This document shows positions 9,621-17,938 of a stretch of 64,000 nucleotides of DNA, piece after piece (position 1 is the stretch's first letter; the number at the start of each line of letters is the position of its first letter). The DNA is taken from assembly GCF_014636775.1 (NCBI RefSeq), contig NZ_BMEQ01000002.1, forward strand, positions 248,001 through 312,000, given 5' to 3'. The DNA is from Kocuria dechangensis. Its GTDB lineage: Bacteria; Actinomycetota; Actinomycetes; Actinomycetales; Micrococcaceae. The notes beneath the pieces are model-generated. The model was given only the letters and a program-made list of their open reading frames with translations, was not told the origin of the DNA and ran no database searches. Position numbers and translations under genes: made by a program.

Positions 9621-10907
9621 ATGAGCACTCCAGTGACGGACCGCCCCGCCCGGACGCGTCCCCCGGCGGCGGCACCCGCTGCCCCTCACTTCCTCGACGC
9701 CGTCCCCTGGCCCCGGTGGCTGATCTGCGCCGCCGCGGTGTGGGCGCTGGCCTCCTGCGTGACGGACGTGCCGGCGTTCACCAGCACCTGGGCGGAGGAG
9801 CCGCTCTGGCGCTCCGGGTGCTACATGCTGCACATGCTGCTGGCCACCTTCTCCCTGCCGGTGGCCGCCTGGCGCAGCCCGTGGGGCGCGGCCATGCTCG
9901 TGGCCTCCCTGCCCCTGACCCTCGGCGTCCCGGCGCTGTGGGCGCTGAGCACGCTCATGATGTACCTCGTGCTCGTGGTCGTCGCCACCACGGCCACCCT
10001 GCGCTTCGTGGTCGCGTACGCCGCGGTGCTCGCCGTCGTGGTCGGCGTCCTGCTCACGATGGACGGCGCGGAGCCGGTCTGGGGGTGGGTGCTGTACCCC
10101 GTCCTGGCCCTGGTCACGGCGGCGGGCTGGCAGACGGCGGCCGCCCGGCGCGGGCGCCAGCGGGCGCTGCGGCTCGCGGAGGAGGAGCGCACGGCGCGGG
10201 GGCAGGCGGTCGCCGCGGAGCGGCTGTCGATCGCCCAGGACCTCCACGACGTCGTGGCGCACAACATGACCATCGCGACCATGCACGCCCACCTGGCACG
10301 GTCCGCCCGCAGCATGGACGAGGTCCGGGAGTTCCTGGACGTGGTCCTCGACGCCTCCCGCGAGTCCCTCGAGGACCTGCGGGTGATCATGGACGCCCTG
10401 GGCGCGGAGTCCCCGGCGGAGGACCCGGAGGTGCACTCCGCCCGGACCGTGGGCGAGGAGCTCGACCGCGGGATCTCGGCCCTGGCGTCCATGGGCTACG
10501 TGGTGGACACGAGCCTGCGGGGCGACCCGGACGCCGTGGACGGCTCCCTGCGGGTGGGCCTCGTCCCGGTGATCCGGGAGGCGGTGACGAACGCGGTCAA
10601 GCACGGCGCCGGCCGCCAGGAGGGCCCGGACGGGGACCCGCAGCCGGTCTGCACCCTCGACGTCGACGCCGAGGGCGGGCGCGAGGTCCGGTTCCGGCTG
10701 AGCAGCCCCCTGCGCGATCCCCTGGACGACCCGCTGCGCCGCGACCCCGGGACGACGACGCCGGGCGCTGCGGGGCCGGCGCTGCCGTCCTCCGGCTTCG
10801 GCCTGGCGAGCGCGGCCGAGCGGGTCCGGATCCTGGGCGGCACCTTCCGCGCCGGCCCGCAGGGCGAGCGGTGGGTGCTCGAGACCGTGCTGCCCCGCCG
10901 TCGCTGA
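9621..10907 (+). CDS. NarL-type sensor histidine kinase
   Basis: A 428-residue membrane kinase, partner of the divergent regulator. The N-terminus has about five to six membrane segments (about 30-165) without a recognisable sensor domain. HisKA_3 follows with H209 in IAQDLHDVVAHNM, then a HATPase domain with the N-box REAVTNAVKHG and G-box GFGLASAAERV. The ATG at 9621 is preferred; a TTG at 9603 would add six residues. No clear ribosome site precedes the ATG, so the message may be leaderless. Confidence 0.92.
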   Translation: MSTPVTDRPARTRPPAAAPAAPHFLDAVPWPRWLICAAAVWALASCVTDVPAFTSTWAEEPLWRSGCYMLHMLLATFSLPVAAWRSPWGAAMLVASLPLTLGVPALWALSTLMMYLVLVVVATTATLRFVVAYAAVLAVVVGVLLTMDGAEPVWGWVLYPVLALVTAAGWQTAAARRGRQRALRLAEEERTARGQAVAAERLSIAQDLHDVVAHNMTIATMHAHLARSARSMDEVREFLDVVLDASRESLEDLRVIMDALGAESPAEDPEVHSARTVGEELDRGISALASMGYVVDTSLRGDPDAVDGSLRVGLVPVIREAVTNAVKHGAGRQEGPDGDPQPVCTLDVDAEGGREVRFRLSSPLRDPLDDPLRRDPGTTTPGAAGPALPSSGFGLASAAERVRILGGTFRAGPQGERWVLETVLPRRR

Positions 10908-10925
10908 GCGTCGGCCCGGGACAGC

Positions 10926-11111
10926 TCAGTCCTGCTGCCGGTCCGCGTACCGCTCCCGCAGCCGCCGGTACAGCCAGAACGTCCCCACGTAGGCCAGGGC
11001 CGCGAGCACCACGGCCGGCATCCACTCCCCGGCGTCGAGCACGGTCAGCAGGGCTCCGGCCGAGCCCATCACCAGGGCCGCGACGAGCAGGGCGGCGACG
11101 GTCGCCTTCAT
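10926..11111 (-). CDS. small membrane protein, unknown
   Basis: A 61-residue protein with two hydrophobic segments (about 4-24 and 29-49) and a charged C-terminus (YRRLRERYADRQQD). It ends 18 bases from the end of the convergent kinase gene. No family recognised. Topology and start spacing support a real gene. Confidence 0.6.
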   Translation of the reverse strand: MKATVAALLVAALVMGSAGALLTVLDAGEWMPAVVLAALAYVGTFWLYRRLRERYADRQQD

Positions 11112-11200
11112 GTCGGGAGTCTCCTCGGGACGGGTGCGCGGGACCCGTCCAGCCTAGCGAGCGGGGCCTCCACCGGCATCCCGCACCGGCGGTCCGGGAA

Positions 11201-11258
11201 CGACGACGACGCCGGCCGGCGCCCCCCGTGCGGAAGGTGCCGGCCGACGTCGTCGTCG
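11201..11258 (-). terminator. hairpin after mmsA
   Basis: A 23-base arm CGACGACGACGCCGGCCGGC.. pairs with ..GCCGGCCGACGTCGTCGTCG with two mismatches around a 12-base loop, 16 bases past the mmsA stop on the minus strand. No T-run. Confidence 0.65.
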
Positions 11259-11274
11259 GTGGTGGACCGGGCGG

Positions 11275-12840
11275 TCAGTGCGTCGGGAAGCCCAGGTTGA
11301 TCTGGGACTCCGAGGGGTGCGGCCAGCGGGTGGTGACGAGCTTGCGGCGGGTGTAGAAGTTGAACGACTCCGGCCCGTACATGTGGGTGTCGCCGAACAG
11401 GGAGTTCTTCCAGCCGCCGAAGGAGAAGGCGCCGATCGGCACGGGGATCGGGACGTTGACGCCCACCATGCCGACCTCGATCTCGAACTCGAACTGCCGG
11501 GCGGTCTTGCCGTCGCGGGTGAACACGGCCACGCCGTTGGCGAACTGGTTCGAGTTGATCAGCTTCACGGCCTCCTCGTAGGTCTCCACCCGCACCACGG
11601 AGAGCACCGGGCCGAAGATCTCCTCGTCGTAGACCTTCATGCCCGGCCTGACGTGGTCCACCAGCGAGATGCCGGTGAAGAAGCCGTCGCCGTCGAACTC
11701 CTTCTGCGTCCCGTCGACCACCACGGTCGCGCCCTCGGCCGCGGCGCCCTGCACGTAGCCGTTGACCCGGTCCAGCGCCTGGCGGGTGATCAGCGGGCCC
11801 ATCTCGGACTTCGGGTCGGAGCCCGGGCCGATGGTGAGCTTGCCGATCCGGTCGGCGACCTTCTCGATCAGCGGGTCGGCCACGTCGCCCACGGTGACCA
11901 GGACGGAGACCGCCATGCAGCGCTCGCCGGCGGAGCCATAGGCCGCGGAGACCACGGCGTCGGCGGCACCGTCGAGGTCCGCGTCCGGCATGACGACCAT
12001 GTGGTTCTTCGCCCCGCCCAGGGCCTGCACCCGCTTGCCGTTCTGGGCGGAGGTCTCGTAGATGTACTTGGCGATTGGGGTGGAGCCCACGAAGGACACG
12101 GCCTTCACGAGCGGGTTGGTGAGGATCTCGTCCACGGCCTCCTTGTCCCCGTGCACCACGTTGAGCACGCCCGGGGGCAGGCCCGCCTCGGCGAACGCCT
12201 CGGCGATCCACACCGCCGCGGAGGGGTCCCGCTCGGAGGGCTTGAGGATCACCGTGTTGCCGGCGGCGATCGCGGTGGTGATCATCCACAGCGGCACCAT
12301 GGCCGGGAAGTTGAACGGGGTGATGCACGCGACCACGCCCACGGGCTGGCGGGTCTGGTGCACGTCCACGCCGGACGCGGCCTGCTCGAGGTAGTCGCCC
12401 TTCATGTGGTGCATCAGGCCGGAGCAGAACTGCACGTTCTCCAGGCCGCGGGCGACCTCCCCGGCGGCGTCCGAGAGGACCTTGCCGTGCTCGGAGGTGA
12501 TGATCGCCGCGAGCTCCGGGGTGCGCGTGCGGATGATGTTCTCGACCTTGAACATGATGGCGGTGCGCTTGGCCAGGCCGGTCGCCCGCCAGGCGGGCAG
12601 GGCGGCCTCGGCGGTCTCGATCGCGGTGGCGACCTCCTCGGCGTTGGCCAGGAGCACCTGCTTGGTCACCTGCCCGGTGGCGGGGTCGTAGACGGGGGCC
12701 GAACGCTGGGAGCCGCCGCAGCGCTCGCCGCCGATGTAGTGCTCGACGACGTCTCCGGTGGCCTGCTTCGCGGCGTTCGCGGCGGCGTCCTGGGGCATGC
12801 GCTCAGCGGTGGTCTCGGCGCTGTGCTTGAAGTCCTGCAT
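11275..12840 (-). CDS. mmsA: CoA-acylating methylmalonate-semialdehyde dehydrogenase
   Basis: Converts methylmalonate semialdehyde (and malonate semialdehyde) with CoA and NAD to propionyl-CoA (acetyl-CoA) and CO2. The 521 residues show the ALDH fold with FNFPAM (175-180), LKPSERDP (198-205), FVGSTPIA and catalytic C307 in YGSAGERCMAVS; QALGGAKNHM is typical of MmsA, which lacks the usual catalytic Glu there. An N-terminal extension of about 28 residues is longer than normal. It follows mmsB on the same strand after a spacer containing a 7-nt repeat. Together they form the end of valine degradation. Confidence 0.95.
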   Translation of the reverse strand: MQDFKHSAETTAERMPQDAAANAAKQATGDVVEHYIGGERCGGSQRSAPVYDPATGQVTKQVLLANAEEVATAIETAEAALPAWRATGLAKRTAIMFKVENIIRTRTPELAAIITSEHGKVLSDAAGEVARGLENVQFCSGLMHHMKGDYLEQAASGVDVHQTRQPVGVVACITPFNFPAMVPLWMITTAIAAGNTVILKPSERDPSAAVWIAEAFAEAGLPPGVLNVVHGDKEAVDEILTNPLVKAVSFVGSTPIAKYIYETSAQNGKRVQALGGAKNHMVVMPDADLDGAADAVVSAAYGSAGERCMAVSVLVTVGDVADPLIEKVADRIGKLTIGPGSDPKSEMGPLITRQALDRVNGYVQGAAAEGATVVVDGTQKEFDGDGFFTGISLVDHVRPGMKVYDEEIFGPVLSVVRVETYEEAVKLINSNQFANGVAVFTRDGKTARQFEFEIEVGMVGVNVPIPVPIGAFSFGGWKNSLFGDTHMYGPESFNFYTRRKLVTTRWPHPSESQINLGFPTH

Positions 12841-12868
12841 GGCTGTGTCCTGTCCTGTGCGGTGGGGT

Positions 12869-12910
12869 CTGGTGGCTGGTGGCTGGTGGCTGGTGGCTGG
12901 TGGCTGGTGG
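12869..12910. repeat. six perfect copies of a 7-nt repeat between mmsB and mmsA
   Basis: CTGGTGG is repeated six times without error (CCACCAG on the coding strand). It lies 28 bases before the mmsA start, between the mmsB stop and the mmsA ribosome site region. Copy-number change would alter spacer length only, not a reading frame. Confidence 0.95.
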
Positions 12911-12921
12911 GGGCGCGGTGC

Positions 12922-13842
12922 TCAGGCCTTGTCGGGGTCCCAGCCGGGGATCTTGCCGTCGGGTGCGGCGTACTTGGTGATGAGGGAGCAGTCCTTGTCC
13001 CCGTAGCCGTCGTCGATGAGGCGCTGGAGCCGCTCCGCCACGAGCTTCGCGGCGGGCAGGTCCACGCCCGTCTGCTCGCCGGCCATGAGGGCCAGGCCGG
13101 CGTCCTTGGCGGCCAGGACCGCGCTGAAGGTGGCCTCGAAGTTGTTGTTCGCCGCGGCGGAGTCCACGATGCCGGGCACGGGGTACCAGGTCTGCAGCGC
13201 CCACGAGTTGCCGGAGGACACCGAGGCGATGTCCCAGAAGACCCGGGGGTCCAGGCCCAGCCGGTCGGCCAGGACCGAGCCCTCGGCGCAGGCCTCGAGG
13301 CAGATGAACAGCATCATGTTGTTGACGATCTTCGCGGCCTGGCCGGTGCCGGCCTCGCCGGTCGGGACGATCTTGCCCGCCATCGGCCGGATGTGCTCGG
13401 CGGCGGCCTCCACGGCGTGGGGGTGGCCGCCGATCATGAAGGTCAGCGTGCCCGCCGCCGCCCCGCTGATCCCGCCGGAGACGGGGGCGTCCACGAACAC
13501 GAAGCCGGCCTCGTCCGCGGCCTTGTGCAGGGCCAGCGCCGACTCCACGTCGATGGTCGAGCTGTCGATGAGCAGCGCGTCCTCCGGGGCGAGCTCCAGG
13601 ATGCCCTCCTCCCCGAGGTAGGCCGCCCGGGCGTGCTCGCCCTTGGGGAGCATGGTGAAGACGACGTCCGCGCCCTGCAGGGCCTCCTCCATGGAGCCGC
13701 AGGTCTTCACGCCGTTGGCGCGCGCAGCGCTCATGGCCGCCTCGCTGAGGTCGAAGCCGCGGACGTCGTAGCCCGCCTTGACGAGGTTGGCGGACATGGG
13801 GCTGCCCATGTGGCCGAGGCCGATCCAGGTGATGGTGGTCAT
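12922..13842 (-). CDS. mmsB: 3-hydroxyisobutyrate dehydrogenase
   Basis: NAD-dependent oxidation of 3-hydroxyisobutyrate to methylmalonate semialdehyde, the substrate of MmsA. The 306 residues have the Rossmann motif GLGHMG (8-13), the substrate-binding FVDAPVSGG (116-124) and catalytic K171 in GTGQAAKIVNNMM. It lies between the symporter gene and mmsA on one strand, although a strong hairpin at 13980-14027 separates it from the symporter. Confidence 0.94.
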   Translation of the reverse strand: MTTITWIGLGHMGSPMSANLVKAGYDVRGFDLSEAAMSAARANGVKTCGSMEEALQGADVVFTMLPKGEHARAAYLGEEGILELAPEDALLIDSSTIDVESALALHKAADEAGFVFVDAPVSGGISGAAAGTLTFMIGGHPHAVEAAAEHIRPMAGKIVPTGEAGTGQAAKIVNNMMLFICLEACAEGSVLADRLGLDPRVFWDIASVSSGNSWALQTWYPVPGIVDSAAANNNFEATFSAVLAAKDAGLALMAGEQTGVDLPAAKLVAERLQRLIDDGYGDKDCSLITKYAAPDGKIPGWDPDKA

Positions 13843-13979
13843 CGTCGGTTCCCTTCTGAACTGCGCTGGCTGTGCTGTGCGGTCTGTTGCGGTGCGGTCT
13901 GGTGCTGGTCGGTGTGCTGCTGCCCGGCGGGGTCCGGTGCCCGCCGCGGGGCGGTGGGTGCGTGCCGGCCCGGGACGGC

Positions 13980-14027
13980 GACGCGCACAGGGACGGACCG
14001 ATGGCTCGGTCCGTCCCTGTGCGCGTC
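13980..14027 (-). terminator. 22-bp perfect hairpin after the MHS symporter gene
   Basis: Perfect 22-bp stem (GACGCGCACAGGGACGGACC.. with its complement) and a TGGC loop, 17 bases past the symporter stop on the minus strand. It should end most symporter transcripts, so mmsBA probably has its own promoter in 13843-13979. That stretch is otherwise CAG/CAC-rich on the coding strand. Confidence 0.85.
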
Positions 14028-14044
14028 CTAGGCGGAGGAGAGGA

Positions 14045-15442
14045 TCATGCGCCCTCGCCGCGCGCGGTGCGCTCCTCGGCGAGCCGGCGCCGGTCCTCGG
14101 CGTCGACGTCCTGCAGGGAGATGCCCTTGGTCTCCTTCAGGGTGGCCACCGCGAACAGGGTGATCAGGCACGCGATCGCGATGTAGATGGCGATCGGCAC
14201 CCAGGAGTTGAACTGGCGGAGCAGGGCGGTCGCGATGATCGGGGCCAGCGAGCCAGCGACGATCGAGGTGACCTGGTAGCCCAGGGAGACGCCCGAGTAG
14301 CGCATGCGGGTCGGGAACATCTCGGCCATGATGGCCGGCTGCCCCGCGTACATCAGCGCGTGGATCATCAGGCCCAGGGTCACGGCCGCGAGGATGATGA
14401 AGCTGTTGTCCGTGTTGAACATCGGGAAGGCGATGAACCCCCACACGATGCCCAGGACGGCCCCGGCGGCGTAGAGCGGGCGGCGGCCCACCTTGTCGGT
14501 GAAGCGGCCCACGATCGGCACCGTGATCGCGTGGATGACGTGGGCGATCAGGAGCAGGAGCAGGATCCGGCTGGTGTCGACGTCCCGCTGGGTGGACAGG
14601 TAGGTGATCGAGAAGGTCACCACCACGTAGTAGAGGATGTTCTCCGCGAAGCGCAGGCCCATGGCGCCGAAGACGCCGCGGGGGTACCGGCGGAAGACCT
14701 CGCCCACGCCGTAGGCCGCGCTCTTCTCCTCGCGGACCTCCTGCTGGGCCTCCTTGAAGATGGCGGCGTCCGTCACGTGGGTGCGGATGTAGTAGCCGAT
14801 GGCCACGATGATGATCGACAGCCAGAAGCCCACACGCCAGCCCCAGGAGAGGAACGCCTCCTCCGAGAGGGTGAAGGACAGGACCAGCAGCACGATGGTG
14901 GCCAGCAGGTTGCCCAGCGGCACGGCGGCCTGGGGCCAGCTGGACCAGAAGCCGCGCTCCTTGTTCGGGGAGTGCTCGGCCACGAGCAGGACGGCGCCGC
15001 CCCACTCGCCGCCCACCGCGAAGCCCTGGACGAAGCGCAGGACCACGAGCATGGCGGGGGCCCAGTAGCCGACCTGCTGGAAGCCGGGCAGGCAGCCCAT
15101 CAGGAACGTGGCGGCGCCGACCATGACGATCGAGATCTGCAGCAGGTGCTTGCGGCCGTACTTGTCGCCGAAGTGGCCGAAGACGATGCCGCCCAGCGGG
15201 CGGGCGATGAAGCCGACGGCGTAGATCAGGAACGCCTTGAGGATGCCGTCCAGCGGGTTGCCGGTGTCCACGAAGAACAGCTGGCCGAAGACCAGGGTGG
15301 ACGCGGTGGCGAAGAGGAAGAACTCGTACCACTCGACGACCGTGCCGGCCATCGAGGCCGCCACGACCTTCTTCAGTCCCCCGCGGTTCTCGGGGGAGTC
15401 GTTCGGGTCGGCGCTCGCGGCGACCCTGTCCTCAGTGCTCAC
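14045..15442 (-). CDS. MFS transporter, metabolite:H+ symporter (MHS) family
   Basis: A 465-residue, 12-segment symporter of the ShiA/KgtP/ProP type that imports organic acids. It has the family N-terminus VVEWYEFFLFATAS (about 35-48), motif A in GHFGDKYGRKHLLQ (about 94-107), and LRFVQGFAVGGEWGGA. Given mmsB and mmsA next on the strand, the cargo could be 3-hydroxyisobutyrate or another short acid (inference). Its promoter is shared with a divergent LysR gene and holds three CRP-like palindromes. Confidence 0.92.
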   Translation of the reverse strand: MSTEDRVAASADPNDSPENRGGLKKVVAASMAGTVVEWYEFFLFATASTLVFGQLFFVDTGNPLDGILKAFLIYAVGFIARPLGGIVFGHFGDKYGRKHLLQISIVMVGAATFLMGCLPGFQQVGYWAPAMLVVLRFVQGFAVGGEWGGAVLLVAEHSPNKERGFWSSWPQAAVPLGNLLATIVLLVLSFTLSEEAFLSWGWRVGFWLSIIIVAIGYYIRTHVTDAAIFKEAQQEVREEKSAAYGVGEVFRRYPRGVFGAMGLRFAENILYYVVVTFSITYLSTQRDVDTSRILLLLLIAHVIHAITVPIVGRFTDKVGRRPLYAAGAVLGIVWGFIAFPMFNTDNSFIILAAVTLGLMIHALMYAGQPAIMAEMFPTRMRYSGVSLGYQVTSIVAGSLAPIIATALLRQFNSWVPIAIYIAIACLITLFAVATLKETKGISLQDVDAEDRRRLAEERTARGEGA

Positions 15443-15467
15443 GGGGACCTCCTGTGTGGTGGGCGGG

Positions 15468-15483
15468 CGTGACGGTGGTCACG
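15468..15483. promoter_or_regulatory. CRP/GlxR-like palindrome 1 (CGTGA-N6-TCACG)
   Basis: Perfect inverted repeat CGTGACGGTGGTCACG, 26 bases before the symporter start. It matches the CRP-type half-site pattern with C/G at the outer positions and differs by one base from the site at 34816-34831. Confidence 0.5.
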
Positions 15484-15508
15484 CTGTGCTGCTCCCAGTG
15501 TGGTGATC

Positions 15509-15524
15509 TGTGAGCCCGTTCACA
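15509..15524. promoter_or_regulatory. CRP/GlxR consensus site (TGTGA-N6-TCACA)
   Basis: TGTGAGCCCGTTCACA is an exact match to the CRP/GlxR consensus known from enteric CRP and corynebacterial GlxR. It lies centrally between the divergent symporter and LysR genes. Confidence 0.65.
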
Positions 15525-15546
15525 ATGACCATGCGCCCACGGTTGC

Positions 15547-15562
15547 TGTGCAAAAATGCACA
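15547..15562. promoter_or_regulatory. 16-nt palindrome TGTGCA-N4-TGCACA
   Basis: Perfect 6-bp arms around AAAA, 58 bases before the LysR start. It keeps the GTG...CAC core of the CRP-like sites. It could instead be the LysR protein's own operator. Confidence 0.5.
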
Positions 15563-15620
15563 TACTGCTCGGTTAGGAGCGTGTGGCCGTTCCACGCGGA
15601 TTTGTGACGGAGGTCCTCCC

Positions 15621-16523
15621 ATGTCCCACGGCGCCGACGACCTCCTCCTGCTGCTCGCCGTGGTCCGGCACGGCTCCTACGCCGGCGCCGCCGCGGACCT
15701 CGGCCTGAGCCACACCACCGTGTCCCGCCGCATGGCCGGGCTCGAGAAGACCGTGGGCGCCCGGCTGCTGGTGCGCTCGGGAGACCGCTGGGAGCCCAGC
15801 GAGATGGGCCGGAAGTTCGTGGCCGCCGGCGAGGAGATCGAGCTGGCCGTCGGCTCCCTCCCGCTGGGCTCGGGCGGGCGCGGCAACTCGGTGAGCGGCG
15901 TGGTGCGGGCGATCGCCCCCGATGGCTTCGGCGGGGTGGTCATGGGCGCGGCCGTGCGGAGGCTCATCGAGGAGCACCCCGGGGTGCGGCTGGAGATGAT
16001 CAACGCCGCCCGGCGGGCGCAGACGAACCCCGTGGGCATCGACCTGGAGGTGGTCGTCGGGCGTCCGGAGTCCTCCCGCAAGGAGGCGTTCCACCTGGCC
16101 GACTACTCCCTCGGCTTCTACGCCTCCCGCGACTACCTCGCCGCGCACCCGCCCATCAGCACCCCCCAGCAGGTGCAGGACCACCCCCTGGTCTACTTCG
16201 TGGAGTCCATGCAGGACGTCGCCGACCTGGACATCCCCCGGGTCCGGTTCCCCCGGATGCGGCAGGCGGTCGGGGCGACGTCCTCCCTGGTGCACGTGGA
16301 GCTCACCCGGGCCGGGGCCGGCGTCGGACTCCTGCCCTGCTTCCTGGCGGAGCGGACCGGGGACCTCGTGCGGCTGTTCCCGGAGGAGCTCTGGTTCCCC
16401 GTGGAGTACTGGATGGTCTCCCGCGCGGACGTGCTGCGCCGGCCCGCCGTGCAGGCGGTGCTGGGCGCCATCCGGGCGGCGCTGGACGACATGCGGGAGG
16501 AGCTGATCGCTGCTCCTCGGTGA
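15621..16523 (+). CDS. LysR-family transcriptional regulator
   Basis: A 300-residue regulator with HTH at about 5-60 (VVRHGSYAGAAADLGLSHTTVSRRMAGLE) and a divergent substrate-binding domain of the kind often called LysR-like in actinomycetes. The ATG at 15621 is chosen because GGAGG lies 7 bases upstream; an ATG at 15510 lies inside the promoter region. It is divergent from the MHS symporter and probably controls the symporter and mmsBA. Confidence 0.9.
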   Translation: MSHGADDLLLLLAVVRHGSYAGAAADLGLSHTTVSRRMAGLEKTVGARLLVRSGDRWEPSEMGRKFVAAGEEIELAVGSLPLGSGGRGNSVSGVVRAIAPDGFGGVVMGAAVRRLIEEHPGVRLEMINAARRAQTNPVGIDLEVVVGRPESSRKEAFHLADYSLGFYASRDYLAAHPPISTPQQVQDHPLVYFVESMQDVADLDIPRVRFPRMRQAVGATSSLVHVELTRAGAGVGLLPCFLAERTGDLVRLFPEELWFPVEYWMVSRADVLRRPAVQAVLGAIRAALDDMREELIAAPR

Positions 16524-16592
16524 TCGGCCGTGGACGCGCACGACCGGTGCCCCGGACGGCGGCCGGGCGACTCCGCCGGCGTCCGTGCCGGG

Positions 16593-16862
16593 CTACGCCC
16601 GCCCGTCGTTGATCCGCCGTAGTCGCCGGCCCAGGAAGAGCCCGTCCAGCAGGGACCAGAGGCCGAGCCCGCCGAGGGTGACGGTCATGGCGATGCCCAT
16701 CCTCCAGTCACCGAGGTAGTAGCGGTGCGCACCGAGCCACCCGAAGAAGATCCAGAACAGCCAGGCGTCGGTCGGGTTCCGCCAGGATCGGCGCCGGCGC
16801 CGTGTCCCGGCGCCGGGTGTGGGGAAGACAGGGGAATGGTCGGTCACGTCGGGTCCCTGCAT
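16593..16862 (-). CDS. TM2 domain protein
   Basis: An 89-residue membrane protein. The TM2 domain (about 31-80) has the hallmark pattern AWLFWIFFGWLGAHRYYLGD..., two helices joined by a turn with a conserved Gly-His-Arg-Tyr-Tyr-Leu-Gly stretch, then a basic tail. TM2 proteins are of unclear biochemical role. Its ATG shares the A of the upstream stop (TGATG), so it is coupled to the DUF1524 lipoprotein gene. Confidence 0.85.
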   Translation of the reverse strand: MQGPDVTDHSPVFPTPGAGTRRRRRSWRNPTDAWLFWIFFGWLGAHRYYLGDWRMGIAMTVTLGGLGLWSLLDGLFLGRRLRRINDGRA

Positions 16863-17938
16863 CAGCCTTCGCACGCCACACCGTCGCCGTCGCCGTCCAG
16901 CGCCGGCGCGTACCCCGGGGAGCCGGAGGGGAGCGGGGCCGCTCCCGCCCCCCATGCCTCGTCGCAGTCGCGGTAGCTGCCACTGAGGGCCGGGCTCGTG
17001 GTTCCCTGCCCCGGGGCGGGACTCGCGGTCTCGCCTCCCGGGGCGGGGTCCTGCGTGGTACCGCCTCCGGGCAGGGCGCCGAACGGGATCCCGGTGGGCA
17101 GCTCCTGGCCCGGGCACTCCGAGAGGACGTCGATCATGGCCTCCTTCTCCGAGGCGGTCACCGACAGGTCGTACTTCGCCTTCACCGCGATCTGGGTGGC
17201 GACGTACTCGCAGTGGAAGGACTCCTCCGGCGGCAGCCACTCGTCGGCCGGGGAGTCGGACTTCGTCCCGTTGGTGGGCCCGTCCACGGCCAGCAGGTTC
17301 AGCGGGTCGTTGTAGAACTCCTCCCGCTCCGACGGGAGGAGGCCGGGCGCCCCCGAGACCCAGGCGTTGCCGACGGACACGACGTGGTCGATCTGCACGT
17401 CCGACGAGGTGGCGACCCCGCGGGTGAAGCGGATGGCCCTGCCGGTGTAGGGGTCGTCCAGGAACCCGGAGACCACCGTGCAGCCGTCGTCGGAGGAGGT
17501 GCCGGTCAGGTCCCGGTGGAGGACCTCGTCGCGGGTGTTCGCGCAGTCCCCGTCGGCATCGATCCAGTCGCCGAACTTCGCCTCGCGGTCGTAGCCGGCC
17601 ATGGAGCCGCGAGCCGCCACGGGCAGCCTCTCCAGGGCCTCCAGGGCTTCCGACGACGGGATGTCGGCCTCCGGGGTCGGCGAGGCCGAGACCGCCGTGG
17701 GCTCGGCCCTGGAGGGCGACGGAGAGGGGGCAGGGGTGGCCGCGGACGTCGGCGGCTGTGGAAGCGCCGCCGCGACCAGGTCGAGGGGGAGGATCTCGGA
17801 GGCGCAGCCGACGAGCACGCTGACCGCCATGGTCAGGTGCGCCGGCACGGCCACGAGCCACTTGCCCCGCCGGAACCCGCGTCGGGACGTGAACTCGGTC
17901 TTCTGAGGACCGGGGGGTGAGGGAGGGGCGCAGCTCAT
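16862..17938 (-). CDS. secreted lipoprotein with GmrSD-type HNH (DUF1524) nuclease and Excalibur domains
   Basis: A 358-residue exported protein. A basic stretch, hydrophobic helix and LVGC lipobox put the lipid-modified Cys at 45. A Pro/Ser/Thr-rich linker (about 60-95) leads to a DUF1524/HNH-like domain (about 105-275) with H185 in QIDHVVSVGNAW, N214 in YNDPLNLL and K226 in GPTNGTKSD. After a Gly/Pro linker comes an Excalibur calcium-binding motif (about 320-358, YRDCDEAW...DGDGDGVACEG). Such proteins are probably surface nucleases. It starts in an ATGA overlap with the gene before it and ends in a TGATG overlap with TM2. Confidence 0.88.
   Translation of the reverse strand: MSCAPPSPPGPQKTEFTSRRGFRRGKWLVAVPAHLTMAVSVLVGCASEILPLDLVAAALPQPPTSAATPAPSPSPSRAEPTAVSASPTPEADIPSSEALEALERLPVAARGSMAGYDREAKFGDWIDADGDCANTRDEVLHRDLTGTSSDDGCTVVSGFLDDPYTGRAIRFTRGVATSSDVQIDHVVSVGNAWVSGAPGLLPSEREEFYNDPLNLLAVDGPTNGTKSDSPADEWLPPEESFHCEYVATQIAVKAKYDLSVTASEKEAMIDVLSECPGQELPTGIPFGALPGGGTTQDPAPGGETASPAPGQGTTSPALSGSYRDCDEAWGAGAAPLPSGSPGYAPALDGDGDGVACEG

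Noticed and set aside
12869-12910. Short direct repeats as a CRISPR array
   Set aside because: Repeats are 7 nt, head to tail with no spacers and no cas genes.
15510-15620. Extra 37-residue N-terminus for the LysR protein at 15621
   Set aside because: It would translate the divergent promoter with its palindromes, and a GGAGG site lies right before 15621.
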